In this document: piece after piece, positions 8,615 through 19,289 of the stretch
Layout: each line of letters starts with the position of its first letter
Position numbering within the stretch: position 1 is the first letter of the stretch
NCBI GenBank assembly: GCA_900472925.1
Contig: UCJU01000010.1
Span: 18,142-81,052 of the forward strand
Direction: 5' to 3'
From: Hyphomicrobiales bacterium
GTDB lineage: Bacteria; Pseudomonadota; Alphaproteobacteria; Rhizobiales; Rhizobiaceae
DNA length: 62,911 bases
Notes under the pieces: generated by a model
Seen by the model: the letters and a program-made list of their open reading frames with translations, nothing else
Told to the model about the DNA's origin: nothing
Databases searched by the model: none
Program-made: the position numbers and the translations under genes

Positions 8615-11518
8615 ATGAACGACACCGCACAGACCATCGACTATTCCAAAACGCTGTACCTGCCGCAGACCGATTTCCCCATGCGCGCCGGCCTGCCGCA
8701 GAAGGAGCCTGAAACCGTTGCCCGCTGGCAGCAGATGGGTCTTTACAAAAAGCTGCGTGCTTCCGCCGCAGGTCGCGAAAAATTCGTGCTGCATGACGGC
8801 CCTCCCTATGCCAACGGCAACATCCATATCGGCCATGCGCTGAACAAGATCCTCAAAGACGTCATCACCCGCTCGTTCCAGATGCGCGGCTTCGATGCCA
8901 ACTACGTGCCCGGCTGGGATTGCCACGGCCTTCCCATTGAGTGGAAGATCGAGGAAGCCTACCGCGCCAAGGGCAAGAACAAGGACGAAGTTCCGATCAA
9001 CGAATTCCGCAAGGAATGCCGTGAGTTTGCGGCTGGCTGGATCGAGAAACAGTCCGCCGAATTCAAGCGCCTCGGCATCGAGGGCGATTTCGAACAGCCC
9101 TACACGACCATGAACTTCCACGCGGAAGCCCGTATCGCTGGCGAACTTTTGAAGATCGCCAAGAGCGGACAGATGTATCGTGGCTCCAAGCCCGTCATGT
9201 GGTCGGTGGTGGAGCGCACGGCTTTGGCTGAGGCCGAGGTCGAGTATGCGGATGTCGAGAGCGACATGATCTGGGTGAAATTCCCGGTGGTTGATGGTGC
9301 GGCCGATCTCAAGGGTCACTCCGTGGTCATCTGGACCACCACACCTTGGACCATCCCCGGCAACCGTGCGATCTCGTTCTCCTCGCGCTTCCCTTACGGT
9401 CTCTTTGAGGTCGAAAGCGCCGAGAACGATTTTGGCCCGCAGCCCGGCGAAAAGCTGATCTTCGCAACGAAGCTCGCGGATGAAGCGGCCAAGAAAGCGA
9501 AGCTGACATTCAAGCTAGTTCGTGCTGTAGCGGCAGATGAACTGGCATCGATCACTTGTGCCCATCCGCTCGCCTCGCTCGGTTACGACTTCGCCGTCCC
9601 GCTTCTCGATGGCGATCACGTCACCGATGACGCTGGTACCGGCTTCGTGCACACCGCACCAAGCCACGGTCGCGAAGACTTTGATGCGTGGATGTCGAAG
9701 GCTCGTGAGATCGAAGCGCGTGGCATCTCGTCCAAAATCCCGTTCCCGGTCGCCGATGACGGCTTCTACACAGAAGACGCCCCCGGCTTTGGTCCGTCCG
9801 CCGAAGGCGGTGCAGCGCGGGTGATGGACGATAACGGCAAGAAGGGTGATGCCAATGAGCGCGTCATCAAGGCACTGATCGCGGCCAACAATCTGTTTGC
9901 TCGTGGTCGCCTGAAGCACAGCTATCCGCATAGCTGGCGCTCCAAGAAGCCGGTCATCTTCCGCAACACGCCGCAATGGTTCGTCTATATGGACAAGGAA
10001 CTGGGCGATGGCACAACGCTGCGCTCCCGTTCGCTGTCGGCCATCGATGACACGCGTTTTGTGCCTGCCGCTGGCCAGAACCGCCTGCGCGCCATGATCG
10101 AGAACCGCCCGGATTGGGTGCTGTCGCGCCAGCGCGCCTGGGGCGTACCGATCGCCGTGTTCGCGGATGAGAAGGGCGAAGTGCTGATCGATGAGGCCGT
10201 CAATGCCCGCATCCTCGAAGCCTTCGAGGCCGAAGGTGCAGATGCGTGGTTTGCCGATGGTGCCAAGGAGCGTTTCCTCGGCAACGATCACGATCATACC
10301 AAGTGGCATCAGGTGCGCGACATCCTCGACGTCTGGTTTGACTCGGGCTGCACGCACACCTTCACGCTGGAAGACCGTCCTGACCTGAAATGGCCAGCCG
10401 ATGTCTATCTGGAAGGCTCCGACCAGCATCGCGGCTGGTTCCATTCGTCGCTGCTCGAAAGCTGCGCGACGCGTGGCCGTGCGCCTTACAACGCCGTCGT
10501 AACCCACGGCTTCACCATGGATGAGCAGGGCCGCAAGCAGTCCAAGTCGCTTGGCAACGTGGTGGCTCCGCAGGACGTGATGAAAGAATCCGGCGCGGAT
10601 ATCCTGCGCCTGTGGGTCATGACTACGGATTACTGGGAAGACCAGCGTCTGGGCAAGGCCATCATACAGACCAATATCGATGCCTATCGCAAGCTGCGCA
10701 ACACCATCCGGTGGATGCTGGGCACACTGGCGCATGACACGGGCGAGGACATTGCCTATGCCGATCTGCCCGAACTGGAACAGCTGATGCTGCACCGGCT
10801 GGCGGTGCTGGATAAGGTCGTGCGCGATGGCTATGACGCCTTCGACTTCAAGAAGATCACCCGCGCGCTGATCGACTTCGCCAATGTCGAGCTGTCGGCC
10901 TTCTACTTCGATATCCGCAAGGATGCTCTTTACTGCGACGCCCCGTCGTCGCTGAAGCGTCGTGCCTCGCTGTCGGTCATCGCAAAGCTGTTCGATTGCC
11001 TTGTGACATGGCTCGCCCCTATGTTGCCGTTCACGACGGAAGAGGCATGGCTTTCTCGCTATCCCGATGCGGAATCGGTTCACCTGGTGCAGTTCCCTGA
11101 TGTGCCAGCGGAATGGAAAAACGAGGCACTGGAGAGCAAGTGGGATAAAATCCGAAAGGTCCGCACGGCGGTAACGGGCGCTCTGGAAGTCGAGCGTCGC
11201 GAAAAGCGCATCGGGTCCTCGCTGGAAGCGGCTCCTGTGGTGCATGTTGCCGATCCGGAACTGCTGGCCGCACTCGAGGGCCAGGACTTCGCTGAGATCT
11301 GCATCACCTCTGATATCTCAGTGGTCGCGGGGGAAGGTCCGGCAGATGCCTTCCGCCTGGCTGAGGTACAGAAGGTGTCGGTCGAGCAGAAGCTGGCGGA
11401 AGGGCAGAAATGTGCCCGTTCCTGGCGCATCACCACCGATGTCGGCTCAGATGCTGCATTTCCCGATGTTTCGGCGCGTGACGCCGCAGCGCTTCGGGAA
11501 CTGGGTGTGGCCGTTTAA
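8615..11518 (+). CDS. ileS: Isoleucyl-tRNA synthetase
   Basis: IleS charges tRNA-Ile and edits misactivated valine. The 967-residue class I synthetase carries HIGH at 71-74 and the KMSKS-equivalent KQSKS at 641-645. The CP1 editing region lies between them ([12 protein letters not shown] and [15 protein letters not shown]). The C-terminal zinc finger of the enterobacterial enzyme is degenerate: only KCARSW remains of the first CxxC, and no later cysteine pair follows. The ATG at 8615 gives the usual N-terminus; ATGs at 8609 or 8567 are less likely. The 251 bases upstream show no T-box or clear leader structure. Confidence 0.97.
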   Translation: MNDTAQTIDYSKTLYLPQTDFPMRAGLPQKEPETVARWQQMGLYKKLRASAAGREKFVLHDGPPYANGNIHIGHALNKILKDVITRSFQMRGFDANYVPGWDCHGLPIEWKIEEAYRAKGKNKDEVPINEFRKECREFAAGWIEKQSAEFKRLGIEGDFEQPYTTMNFHAEARIAGELLKIAKSGQMYRGSKPVMWSVVERTALAEAEVEYADVESDMIWVKFPVVDGAADLKGHSVVIWTTTPWTIPGNRAISFSSRFPYGLFEVESAENDFGPQPGEKLIFATKLADEAAKKAKLTFKLVRAVAADELASITCAHPLASLGYDFAVPLLDGDHVTDDAGTGFVHTAPSHGREDFDAWMSKAREIEARGISSKIPFPVADDGFYTEDAPGFGPSAEGGAARVMDDNGKKGDANERVIKALIAANNLFARGRLKHSYPHSWRSKKPVIFRNTPQWFVYMDKELGDGTTLRSRSLSAIDDTRFVPAAGQNRLRAMIENRPDWVLSRQRAWGVPIAVFADEKGEVLIDEAVNARILEAFEAEGADAWFADGAKERFLGNDHDHTKWHQVRDILDVWFDSGCTHTFTLEDRPDLKWPADVYLEGSDQHRGWFHSSLLESCATRGRAPYNAVVTHGFTMDEQGRKQSKSLGNVVAPQDVMKESGADILRLWVMTTDYWEDQRLGKAIIQTNIDAYRKLRNTIRWMLGTLAHDTGEDIAYADLPELEQLMLHRLAVLDKVVRDGYDAFDFKKITRALIDFANVELSAFYFDIRKDALYCDAPSSLKRRASLSVIAKLFDCLVTWLAPMLPFTTEEAWLSRYPDAESVHLVQFPDVPAEWKNEALESKWDKIRKVRTAVTGALEVERREKRIGSSLEAAPVVHVADPELLAALEGQDFAEICITSDISVVAGEGPADAFRLAEVQKVSVEQKLAEGQKCARSWRITTDVGSDAAFPDVSARDAAALRELGVAV

Positions 11519-11638
11519 GAAAAGTGCCGGGTGAATTGCACTTTGGGCGTTCATCCGGTAAACCTGCCTGAAAATGGCCGGATTTTAGCACCAATGCGGG
11601 CTGCCGGTCGTCTGGACGGCTTGGGCGGAAGGGTTTCC

Positions 11639-12271
11639 ATGAGCATGACGCATAGTTTTCGCATGTACGGCACGATTGCGGGCACAGTCACTGTTTGCCT
11701 TGCGCTTGGTGCATGCACCAGCCCGACGTACGGCACGGGAAAGACGTCGGCTGAACAGCTGGTCGATGATCTCGGCAATGCAACATCGATCACTGGCGAT
11801 CAGGACAAGCGTAACCTGAAATACAATCCGCGCCCCGGCCTCGTCGTGCCAGCCAAAGCCCGCGCTGACCAGTTGGCCCAGCCGCAGCAGAGCCTGGCCA
11901 ACCGCGAGACCAATCCGCAGTGGCCGGAAACGCCGGAAGAGGCACGTGAACGTCTGCGCAAGGAAGCCGACGCCAACAGGGACAACCCGCATTATCGTTC
12001 GCCACTTCTCGCAGGCAATGGCACGAACGGTCAGATGACCGAAACCCAGAAATGGGAAGCTTTCCGCAAGGCCAAGGCCGATGCGCAGGGCGGCTCGATC
12101 GTCAACACGAACCAGCGCAAATTCCTGACCGACCCACCAGTCGAATATCGCAGCGTCCCACAGGACCAGCTGACGGATCTCGGCGAACCGGAAGCGAAGA
12201 AGGAAAAAGAGCGCAAGAAGAACGCTGCGATGGCCAATACCGGCAAAAGCTGGTGGAACCCGTTCCAGTAA
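11639..12271 (+). CDS. Conserved alphaproteobacterial lipoprotein
   Basis: This is a 210-residue predicted lipoprotein. The start at 11639 follows GGAAG and gives a short basic and hydrophobic leader ending in the lipobox LGAC with Cys26. The rest is hydrophilic, rich in charged residues, Pro and Gln, with a Lys/Glu-rich region near residues 185-195 and a C-terminal NTGKSWWNPFQ. It is likely anchored to the outer or inner membrane facing the periplasm. It follows ileS by 120 bases and may be cotranscribed. No domain was recognised and the function is unknown. Confidence 0.8.
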   Translation: MSMTHSFRMYGTIAGTVTVCLALGACTSPTYGTGKTSAEQLVDDLGNATSITGDQDKRNLKYNPRPGLVVPAKARADQLAQPQQSLANRETNPQWPETPEEARERLRKEADANRDNPHYRSPLLAGNGTNGQMTETQKWEAFRKAKADAQGGSIVNTNQRKFLTDPPVEYRSVPQDQLTDLGEPEAKKEKERKKNAAMANTGKSWWNPFQ

Positions 12272-12342
12272 GGTTTAGTTGTGGGCAGCGGCGAATTTAT
12301 CGCCGGATGGGAGTGCTTATTGGAAGCCCATGTCCCAACCTC

Positions 12343-12425
12343 CGTCATCCTCGGGCTTGACCCGAGGATCTAACGAACCCCAACATCCAACGTGGTAGAT
12401 CCTCGGGTCAAGCCCGAGGATGACG
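12343..12425. repeat. RIME-like intergenic element, copy 2
   Basis: Two near-identical hairpins, each with arms ATCCTCGGG/CCCGAGGAT, lie inside CGTCAT...ATGACG ends. The layout matches the copy at 2663-2748. It sits between the convergent lipoprotein and tadA genes and may act as a bidirectional terminator or mRNA stabiliser. Confidence 0.8.
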
Positions 12426-12463
12426 TCGAGTTTAAGAGCGACCGCAGGTGCCACAAAAGCAGG

Positions 12464-12919
12464 TCACTCCCCGCGCTTCCCCTGAAAAAACTCCCGTAAA
12501 ATTTCCGCACTCTCAGTTTCGCCAAGGCCGGAATAAACCTCTGGCGCATGGTGGCAGGTCGGCTGGTTGAAGAACCGCACGCCGCTTTCCACCGCCCCGC
12601 CCTTGGGGTCTTGAGCGCCATAATAGAGCCTGCGGATGCGGGCAAACGAGATGGCGGCAGCACACATGGTACAGGGCTCCAGCGTGACGTAGAGGTCCGC
12701 GCCGGTCAGCCTTTCCTGGCCCAGTTCCTCGCATGCCATGCGGATCACGGCGATTTCGGCATGGGCAGTCACGTCGTTCAATTCACGGGTTCGGTTGCCG
12801 GAACGTGCAATGACACGGCCATTCAGGACCAGCACGGCACCGATGGGGACCTCGTCGCGTAAGCCTGCCGCTTGTGCTTCTGCAAGCGCAAAGTCCATGA
12901 AATGCGTCGTTTCCGCCAT
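12464..12919 (-). CDS. tadA: tRNA-specific adenosine deaminase TadA
   Basis: TadA converts adenosine 34 to inosine in the wobble position of tRNA-Arg(ACG). The 151-residue zinc enzyme carries HAE (residues 53-55, catalytic Glu55 and zinc ligand His53) and PCTMC (82-86, zinc ligands Cys83 and Cys86). The region after the second cysteine, [16 protein letters not shown], is typical of TadA rather than of cytidine deaminases. It is divergent from the pseudouridine synthase gene, with 72 bases between the starts, which probably hold both promoters. Confidence 0.93.
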   Translation of the reverse strand: MAETTHFMDFALAEAQAAGLRDEVPIGAVLVLNGRVIARSGNRTRELNDVTAHAEIAVIRMACEELGQERLTGADLYVTLEPCTMCAAAISFARIRRLYYGAQDPKGGAVESGVRFFNQPTCHHAPEVYSGLGETESAEILREFFQGKRGE

Positions 12920-12991
12920 TGTTCGTGCAATTTCCTCTTAACCAGTGCCGCGCGACCTGATAGGACACGCCAAACAACAGGCAAACAGCAA

Positions 12992-14980
12992 ATGACATTC
13001 AAAGACAAGCCGAAGCGCGCTGGGGCTAAGACATTCGACCGGGATAGCAAGCCGAGGTCCTCCGGCAAGCCAGACGCGGTGCGCGAGAAAAAGCCATTTG
13101 TGGCGAAAACGGAGAGTGCTGTTGCGGAGACCGCAGCGGCAAAACCCGAGCGTATTTCCAAGATCATCGCCCGTGCAGGCGTGGCCTCGCGTCGCGATGT
13201 CGAGCGAATGATCATGGAAGGACGCGTTTCGCTGAATGGCGTCAAGCTTGACAGCCCTGTGGTCAACGCCACCCTCGACGACAAGATCGAGGTTGATGGT
13301 GAACCGATCCGTGGCGCCGAGCGCACGCGCCTTTGGCTCTACCACAAGCCGCCAGGACTGGTGACGACGAATTCCGATCCCGAGGGGCGCCCGACCGTTT
13401 TCGACAACCTGCCAAAAGAGCTTCCCCGCGTTCTGTCCATCGGGCGTTTGGATATCAACACAGAAGGCCTGCTGTTGCTGACCAATGATGGTGGTCTGTC
13501 GCGCGTTCTCGAACTGCCGACCACCGGCTGGCTGCGCCGCTACCGCGTTCGCGCCCACGGCGAAGTGGATCAGGCAGCACTAGACAAGCTGAAGGACGGT
13601 ATTGCCGTCGATGGCGTGCTCTACGGCGCAATCGACGCGACATTGGACCGTACCCAGGGCCGCAACGTCTGGATCACCATGGGTCTTCGCGAAGGCAAGA
13701 ACCGTGAGATCAAGAACGTCCTCGGCGCTCTGGGACTTGAGGTGAATCGTCTTATTCGTATTTCTTATGGACCTTTCCAGCTCGGCGATCTGCCGGAAAG
13801 CCAGGTCGTGGAAGTGCGTGGTCGCATGTTGCGTGACCAGTTGGGTCCCCGCCTTATCGAAGCGGCTGGCGCCAATTTCGATGCACCGATTTATGATGCG
13901 GTTGCGGATGAAGACGAAGCCCCGGCTCCGCGTCCCGTCAAGTCCGAGTGGACCAAGCGAGGTGCCGCCGAGCAGAACCCACGTGGCGGCAACTTTGCCG
14001 AAAAGCGCGACAATCCGCGGGACCGTGGACAGGATAAGCCGGATGCAAAACGCCCCGGCAAACCGTTCGCCAAGGGTCGTGACGATGAGCGCGACGACGA
14101 CCGTCCCAAGCGTCCGCAGATGGGCAGCAACCGCACCGCCAATGTCTGGATGGCGCCGGGCGCAAGACCAACGCGCGATGGCAAGGAACGCAAGTCTGTG
14201 CGTGCCGAAGCCGAAAGCGTCTTCAAACCCTCCGCAGAGGCCGATGCCCGCCGTGCCATCGTCAGACACAAGGATGTCGATGGCGAATGGATCCGCGCGG
14301 ACAAGCCTGCGCAGGACGAAAGCCGTGGACGCGGCAAGGGTGGCGACCGTGGTGACCGCGGCGGCAAATCCTTTGGTGATCGTCCAGCCCGTGGTGGCGA
14401 CCGTCCGTTCGCAGATCGTAAACCGCGTGAAGGCGCCGACCGTCCTCGCGGCGAAAGGTCTTTCGGCGATCGTCCTGATCGTGGCGGTAAACCCTTTGGT
14501 GACCGCAAGCCGCGTGATGGTGGCGATCGCGCAGAGCGTCCTCGCGGTGAACGGTCCTTCGGTGATCGTCCAGACCGGGGTGCCAAAACCTTTGGCGACC
14601 GGCCCGCGCGTCCAGAAAGATCATTTGGCGACCGTCCGGCTCGCAGCGGCGAACGCAGCGAGCGCCCCTATGGTGACCGAAAGCCCCGTGAGGAGGCAGA
14701 TCGTCCGCGCGCAGAGCGTCCATTCGGCGACAAGCCCCGCGGCGCAAAGCCGTTTGGCGATAAGCCACGCGAAGGCAGGCCGTCTGGTGGCAAACCCGGT
14801 GGCTTCGCTGGTAAGCCAGCATTCGGAAAGCCGCGTGGCGAGCGTTCCGAAGGCGGGTTTTCGGGCAAGGGACCGGGCGGTGGCAAAGGTCCGGATCGCA
14901 ATGGACCCGGGGGCAAAGGCCCAGGTGGTAAACCTTCTGGAGGCAAGGGAATGACGCGTAATGCGGATCGTAGGCGGTGA
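12992..14980 (+). CDS. RluB/RsuA-family pseudouridine synthase with long charged tail
   Basis: This enzyme converts uridine to pseudouridine in ribosomal RNA, most likely 23S U2605 as in RluB, by similarity. Of its 662 residues, 54-100 form an S4 RNA-binding domain ([20 protein letters not shown]). Residues about 112-290 are the catalytic domain with [17 protein letters not shown] and catalytic Asp154. From about residue 305 to the end, roughly 358 residues are low-complexity: Arg, Gly, Asp, Lys and Pro rich, with repeats such as [11 protein letters not shown] and RKPREG. Family members without the tail are near 250-300 residues. The start at 12992 is chosen over 12872. It overlaps rsmD by 20 bases. 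Confidence 0.9.
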   Translation: MTFKDKPKRAGAKTFDRDSKPRSSGKPDAVREKKPFVAKTESAVAETAAAKPERISKIIARAGVASRRDVERMIMEGRVSLNGVKLDSPVVNATLDDKIEVDGEPIRGAERTRLWLYHKPPGLVTTNSDPEGRPTVFDNLPKELPRVLSIGRLDINTEGLLLLTNDGGLSRVLELPTTGWLRRYRVRAHGEVDQAALDKLKDGIAVDGVLYGAIDATLDRTQGRNVWITMGLREGKNREIKNVLGALGLEVNRLIRISYGPFQLGDLPESQVVEVRGRMLRDQLGPRLIEAAGANFDAPIYDAVADEDEAPAPRPVKSEWTKRGAAEQNPRGGNFAEKRDNPRDRGQDKPDAKRPGKPFAKGRDDERDDDRPKRPQMGSNRTANVWMAPGARPTRDGKERKSVRAEAESVFKPSAEADARRAIVRHKDVDGEWIRADKPAQDESRGRGKGGDRGDRGGKSFGDRPARGGDRPFADRKPREGADRPRGERSFGDRPDRGGKPFGDRKPRDGGDRAERPRGERSFGDRPDRGAKTFGDRPARPERSFGDRPARSGERSERPYGDRKPREEADRPRAERPFGDKPRGAKPFGDKPREGRPSGGKPGGFAGKPAFGKPRGERSEGGFSGKGPGGGKGPDRNGPGGKGPGGKPSGGKGMTRNADRRR

Positions 14981-15518
14981 GTTTCGCGGCCGGTCACTGG
15001 CCGCTCCGAAATCGAATGCAATCAGGCCGACTATCGATCGTACGCGTGAAAGCCTCTTCAATATCCTGAGCCACGCCTATCCGGAAAGTCTGGATGGGAC
15101 GCGGATTCTCGACGTGTTTGCCGGAACCGGCGCGGTTGGGCTCGAAGCACTGTCGCGTGGTTGCCGGGTTGCCCTGTTCGTTGAAAACGGCGTCGAGGGC
15201 AGGGGTCTTTTGTGGGAAAATATCGATGCGCTCGGCCTGCACGGTCGTGCGCGCATTTTGCGACGTGATGCCACCAAGCTCGGCAGCGTCAACAATATCG
15301 AACCCTTCGATGTGTTGTTCGCCGATCCACCCTACGCGCAGGGGCAGGGCGAAAAAGCGTTCGTAGCCGCGCATCTGGGCGGTTGGCTGGTGCCGGGTGC
15401 TCTGGCCATTCTGGAAGAACGGGCCGATGTTCTCGTCACCGTCGATCCGGCGTTCAAGCTCCTGGAAAGCCGCACCTTCGGGGATTCCATCATGCATTTT
15501 TATCGCTACGAACCGTGA
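14961..15518 (+). CDS. rsmD: 16S rRNA (guanine966-N2)-methyltransferase RsmD
   Basis: RsmD methylates G966 of 16S rRNA using S-adenosylmethionine. The 185-residue protein starts [13 protein letters not shown], has [15 protein letters not shown] (about residues 22-36), the SAM-binding motif [14 protein letters not shown] (51-64) and the catalytic DPPY (122-125). It starts inside the end of the pseudouridine synthase gene (20-base overlap). This makes a two-gene rRNA-modification unit that is conserved in rhizobia as far as I recall. No anomaly is visible. Confidence 0.95.
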   Translation: MRIVGGEFRGRSLAAPKSNAIRPTIDRTRESLFNILSHAYPESLDGTRILDVFAGTGAVGLEALSRGCRVALFVENGVEGRGLLWENIDALGLHGRARILRRDATKLGSVNNIEPFDVLFADPPYAQGQGEKAFVAAHLGGWLVPGALAILEERADVLVTVDPAFKLLESRTFGDSIMHFYRYEP

Positions 15519-15626
15519 TGGGTCTTTTCAGGTGGTGATCCATGGCCTTGTGCACGTGCGTCACTCTCCTGTCGTCTTTGTGTCATAGAGCGGGACGCGA
15601 AATGACTTGAAGGAGAGGCCGCACCC

Positions 15627-16556
15627 GTGGCTGAAAAGAAAAAGAAACTCTCTGGCAAAAAACGCAAACGCGAAGAGGCTGCCAGAGAAGCCCGCTTAAA
15701 AGAAGTCCGCGATCCGACATTCGCGCTGGCCCTGGGTGGCGGTGGCGCACGCGGCATCTGCCATATCAATATCGTTGAAGCGCTGGATGAACTTGGTATC
15801 CGTCCCACGGCTATTGCGGGCTCGTCCATCGGCTCCATTATCGGTGCTGGCATGGCCGCTGGCATGAGTGGCCGCGACATCAGGGAATACACGCTTGAGC
15901 TCATGGGCAAGAAAGGCAGCGTTGCCAACAAGCTCTGGAGCCTCGGGCCTGCCTCCATGCGCCACGCCGTTTTTGGTTTCCGCCTGGGACAGTTCAACCT
16001 TGAACTCGTTCTCGATGCTCTTCTGCCATCGGCCATGCCAAAGACCTTCGAAGGGTTGAAAATTCCGCTGAAGGTGACGGCAACGGATTACTACGCGCAG
16101 TCGGAGGTCATCGTTGAAAGTGGCGACCTGCGTCAGGCGCTTGCCGCCTCCTCCGCCATTCCCGCCCTGTTCATGCCCATCCGCATGAACGATCGAATCA
16201 TGATCGATGGCGGTATTTTCAACCCGGTGCCTTACGATCATCTGCTGGATAAAGCGGATATCGTGATTGCGGTGGACGTGGTTGGCGGGCCGGAAGGTGA
16301 CGGCACGACGATGCCCAGCCGTTTTGAGAGCCTGTTTGGCGCCAGCCAGTTGATGATGCAATCCGTCATTTCGTTGAAGCTGCGCATGCATCCGCCGCAT
16401 ATTTTTCTGCGCCCGCCGGTCAACCGTTTCAAGGTCCTTGATTTCCGCAAGGCACAGGAAGTGCTGTCCGAATCCCGGGTCAGCAAGGACGATTTGAAGC
16501 GCCAGATCGAGATGCAGGTGGAGCTTTATCATCGTGGCCACGGCGTGGAGGCCTGA
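15627..16556 (+). CDS. Patatin-like phospholipase
   Basis: This is a 309-residue protein of the bacterial patatin family of serine lipid acyl hydrolases. It has the oxyanion loop GGGGARG (residues 37-43), the nucleophile motif GSSIG with Ser67, and the catalytic Asp in DGGIFNPV (about residue 194). The first 26 residues are almost entirely Lys, Arg and Glu, which might promote membrane association; no signal peptide is seen. The start is GTG at 15627, preceded by AAGGAGAGG at 15610-15618. The substrate is unknown. It follows rsmD by 108 bases. Confidence 0.88.
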   Translation: MAEKKKKLSGKKRKREEAAREARLKEVRDPTFALALGGGGARGICHINIVEALDELGIRPTAIAGSSIGSIIGAGMAAGMSGRDIREYTLELMGKKGSVANKLWSLGPASMRHAVFGFRLGQFNLELVLDALLPSAMPKTFEGLKIPLKVTATDYYAQSEVIVESGDLRQALAASSAIPALFMPIRMNDRIMIDGGIFNPVPYDHLLDKADIVIAVDVVGGPEGDGTTMPSRFESLFGASQLMMQSVISLKLRMHPPHIFLRPPVNRFKVLDFRKAQEVLSESRVSKDDLKRQIEMQVELYHRGHGVEA

Positions 16557-16598
16557 GCATATCGCTCAAATCCAGGTGAAATGATGCTTTGGCCTTGA

Positions 16599-16616
16599 TG
16601 CGGCAGGTGCGCCGCA
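16599..16616. other. Small hairpin between the patatin gene and pmbA
   Basis: TGCGGC, a six-base loop and GCCGCA form a six-pair hairpin 43 bases beyond the patatin stop. It is not followed by a T run, so it may affect processing rather than termination. Confidence 0.35.
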
Positions 16617-16646
16617 ATAAATGAAGGTCAACGAAAGGCCCACCTC

Positions 16647-17993
16647 ATGTCCTCAGATATCGATTCCTCCAAGCTTATCGAGCGTGCCAGCGAACTGGTC
16701 GATCTCGCCCGCCGCGCTGGTGCCGATGAGGCGGATGCCGTCATCGTGCGATCGCGGTCGCAATCCGTCGGCGTTCGGCTTGGCAAGGTGGAAAGCACCG
16801 AGTCGTCCGAGAGCGACGACTTCTCGTTACGGGTCTTCGTCGGCAAGCGGGTTGCCAGTGTTTCGGCAAATCCCGGTTTCGACCTGAAGACGCTGGCCGA
16901 GCGGGCGGTGGCCATGGCCAAGGTGTCGCCGGAAGACCCCTATGCCTGTCTTGCGGACAAGGAGCGGTTGGCAAATTCCTACGACGATCTGCAATTGTTC
17001 GACCCGACGGAAGTTTCCACAGACCAGCTGCGCGAAGCCGCCCTTGCGGCAGAAGAAGCGGCGCTGTCTGTGCAAGGCGTCAGCAATTCATCCGGTGCCG
17101 GTGCATCCAGCGGCATGGGCGGTCTGGTTCTGGTCACATCGCATGGCTTTTCCGGCAGCTATATGGGCAGCCGCTTTGGTCGCTCCGTGAGCGTCATTGC
17201 CGGTGAAGGCACCAAGATGGAGCGGGACTACGAATACGACAGCCGTCTTTATTTTGCCGATCTCGACAAGCCTGAAGACATCGGGCGGCGGGCAGGCGAA
17301 AAGGCCGTCAAACGCATCAATCCCCGGCAGGTCGATACAGGCAGCAACGTGACCGTTGTGTTCGACCCGCGCATTGCTCGCGGCTTTGTCGGCGGCATCG
17401 CCGGTGCCATCAACGGTGCTTCCGTTGCTCGCAAGACGAGTTTTCTGCGCGACAAGATGGGCCAGCAGGTTCTGAAAAAGGGACTTGTCATCACCGACGA
17501 TCCGCAGATCGTGCGCGGCTCGTCGTCGCGTCCCTTCGATGGCGAGGGCGTGCGTGGCGAAAAGATGGTGATGATCGAAGATGGTGTGTTGAAACACTGG
17601 TTCCTTTCCACCTCCACGGCGCGTGAAATCGGTCTGGAAACCAATGGTCGCGGCGTGCGCGGCGGCACGTCAGTCTCTCCGTCCTCCACCAATCTGGCAC
17701 TGGAGCCGGGCGATATTTCGCCGGAAGATTTGATTGCACAGGTTGGGACGGGTTTTTACGTCACCGAACTCATCGGCCATGGTGCCAATCTTTTGACGGG
17801 TGAGTATAGCTGCGGAGCGAGCGGCTTCTGGATCGAGAACGGCGAAAAGGCATTCCCCGTCTCCGAGGTAACGATCGCGTCCAACCTCAAGGATATGTTC
17901 ATGCGGATAACACCCGCAAACGACATAGACCGCAAATATGGCGTGGCCGCACCGACGCTTGCTATCGAAGGCATGACGATAGCGGGACGCTGA
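16647..17993 (+). CDS. pmbA: TldE/PmbA metalloprotease-like subunit
   Basis: The 448-residue protein belongs to the TldD/PmbA family. The TldD-TldE complex is a metalloprotease known from microcin maturation and antitoxin turnover in enterobacteria. This one lacks the HExxxH zinc motif of TldD and has the TldE-type ending (DRKYGVAAPTLAIEGM), so it is the TldE/PmbA partner. Visible blocks include GGTSVSPSSTNLALEPG and LIGHGANLLTGEYSCGASGFW. No tldD gene lies in the window; in rhizobia the two are often unlinked. The ATG at 16647 starts a typical N-terminus. It probably heads a unit with cysQ and the DUF4170 gene. Confidence 0.88.
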   Translation: MSSDIDSSKLIERASELVDLARRAGADEADAVIVRSRSQSVGVRLGKVESTESSESDDFSLRVFVGKRVASVSANPGFDLKTLAERAVAMAKVSPEDPYACLADKERLANSYDDLQLFDPTEVSTDQLREAALAAEEAALSVQGVSNSSGAGASSGMGGLVLVTSHGFSGSYMGSRFGRSVSVIAGEGTKMERDYEYDSRLYFADLDKPEDIGRRAGEKAVKRINPRQVDTGSNVTVVFDPRIARGFVGGIAGAINGASVARKTSFLRDKMGQQVLKKGLVITDDPQIVRGSSSRPFDGEGVRGEKMVMIEDGVLKHWFLSTSTAREIGLETNGRGVRGGTSVSPSSTNLALEPGDISPEDLIAQVGTGFYVTELIGHGANLLTGEYSCGASGFWIENGEKAFPVSEVTIASNLKDMFMRITPANDIDRKYGVAAPTLAIEGMTIAGR

Positions 17994-18059
17994 TAGCGCC
18001 ATTCATCGGTTGCCTTAACGGCAAGGGCAGGTGCATGGTGATGCACTAGAAACAGCGTA

Positions 18060-18872
18060 ATGAACGACATCAAAATGACAGATAGTGCAGGAGCCGACTG
18101 GAGTTCCGATCTCGATCTAATCGTGAGTGCTGCCCGCGAGGCTGGCCGTGTTGCCATGCAGTTTTTCCGCAAGGACCCCGAGGTCTGGTGGAAACAGGGT
18201 CACTCACCGGTCAGTGCTGCCGATTATGCCGCCAACGAAGCGCTGGAGGCGATTTTGCGCAAGGCGCGACCGGACTATGGTTGGCTATCGGAAGAAACGG
18301 ACGATGATTCCGACAGGCTGTCCCGAGAGACGCTTTTTGTCGTTGATCCCATTGATGGCACTCGCGCATTCATCGCCGGCAAGGATACGTGGTGTGTCAG
18401 TGTCGCCGTGGTTCACCATGGCAGGCCAACCGCCGCTGTTCTCGTTGCGCCTGCTTTTGACGAAGAGTTTACCGCCGTTCTGTCGGGCCCAGCGATGAAG
18501 AACGGTCAAGTCCTTGCCGTTTCTTCTGCGAGCGATGGTCAGATCAAGCTGGCGGCGCCCGAGGATGTGATCGCGCAGCTTCCGCCGCACCTGAAAGCCC
18601 GTGCCCATCGCATCCCTCATGTCCCATCGCTTGCCTATCGGCTTGCCATGGTGTCGGATGGTCGTATAGACGGAACGCTGGTCAAGGCGAACTCCCACGA
18701 CTGGGATCTGGCCGCAGCGGATCTCATTCTGGAGCGCGCAGGTGGCCAGCTGCTGAACCTTGATGGCGCTGCACTGACCTATAACCGTCGTGAGGTTAGC
18801 CATCCCGAATTATGCGCTGCAGCAAATCATTTGTTGCCAGACCTGCTGGAACGGTTGAAGTCACCCGCCTGA
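18060..18872 (+). CDS. cysQ: 3'(2'),5'-bisphosphate nucleotidase (CysQ-like)
   Basis: This is a 270-residue member of the inositol monophosphatase superfamily. Metal-binding residues are visible in SEET (Glu78, Glu79), DPIDGT (96-101) and HDWDLAAADLI (about 218-228). CysQ-like enzymes hydrolyse phosphoadenosine phosphate and so recycle a by-product of sulfate assimilation; inositol phosphatase activity cannot be excluded from sequence alone. The setting before a DUF4170 gene and lipid A genes is common in Rhizobiaceae, from memory. The start has only a weak ribosome-binding site, and an ATG at 18075 is an alternative. Confidence 0.83.
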   Translation: MNDIKMTDSAGADWSSDLDLIVSAAREAGRVAMQFFRKDPEVWWKQGHSPVSAADYAANEALEAILRKARPDYGWLSEETDDDSDRLSRETLFVVDPIDGTRAFIAGKDTWCVSVAVVHHGRPTAAVLVAPAFDEEFTAVLSGPAMKNGQVLAVSSASDGQIKLAAPEDVIAQLPPHLKARAHRIPHVPSLAYRLAMVSDGRIDGTLVKANSHDWDLAAADLILERAGGQLLNLDGAALTYNRREVSHPELCAAANHLLPDLLERLKSPA

Positions 18873-19052
18873 GGTTGATTTTCACGAGGAAATCCCGCAG
18901 ATGATGGCCTCACGGAATGGGACTGCGAAGGACGATCCATATCGTCGCGCAATATCCCGATCTAGGTTTGATGAAGATCAGAGTGTGGTCGGTTCAACCA
19001 CCTGCACCTGTCTGATCTCAGGGCTTTGAACGATGAAAAGGAAGAGAACACC

Positions 19053-19289
19053 ATGACCGTAGCGGGCACCGAAAAACAGCTTCTGCACCTTGTGTTCGGC
19101 GGCGAACTTGAAAATCTTCAGGACGTGCAATTCCGCGATTTGAAGGCGCTCGACATCGTCGGCATCTTTCCAAACTATGCAACGGCACTGACAGCCTGGA
19201 AGTCTAAGGCACAGCAGACTGTGGATAACGCTCATATGCGTTATTTTATAGTGCATATGCACCGCTTGCTTGACCCGCAGAGCAAATAA
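19053..19289 (+). CDS. DUF4170 small protein
   Basis: This is a 78-residue cytoplasmic protein of the DUF4170 family, found almost only in alphaproteobacteria. The sequence is compact with no membrane segment. Notable stretches are LVFGGELENL (about residues 13-22) and MRYFIVHMHRLLDP near the end. The ATG at 19053 is chosen over one at 19026 because AAGGAAGAG precedes it. It lies between cysQ and waaA, a placement that suggests a role linked to lipopolysaccharide synthesis, but no function is established. Confidence 0.8.
   Translation: MTVAGTEKQLLHLVFGGELENLQDVQFRDLKALDIVGIFPNYATALTAWKSKAQQTVDNAHMRYFIVHMHRLLDPQSK

Noticed and set aside
9515..11245. 576-codon open frame on the minus strand of ileS
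   Set aside because: It is a long antisense shadow of a well-recognised gene in GC-rich DNA and has no family features.
13767..14954. 395-codon open frame inside the pseudouridine synthase gene
   Set aside because: It lies in another frame of the repeat-rich tail and contains only low-complexity residues; the real frame is the 12992-14980 gene.
16647..17993. TldD identity for the metalloprotease-like gene
   Set aside because: No HExxxH zinc motif is seen, so the TldE/PmbA partner is the better name.
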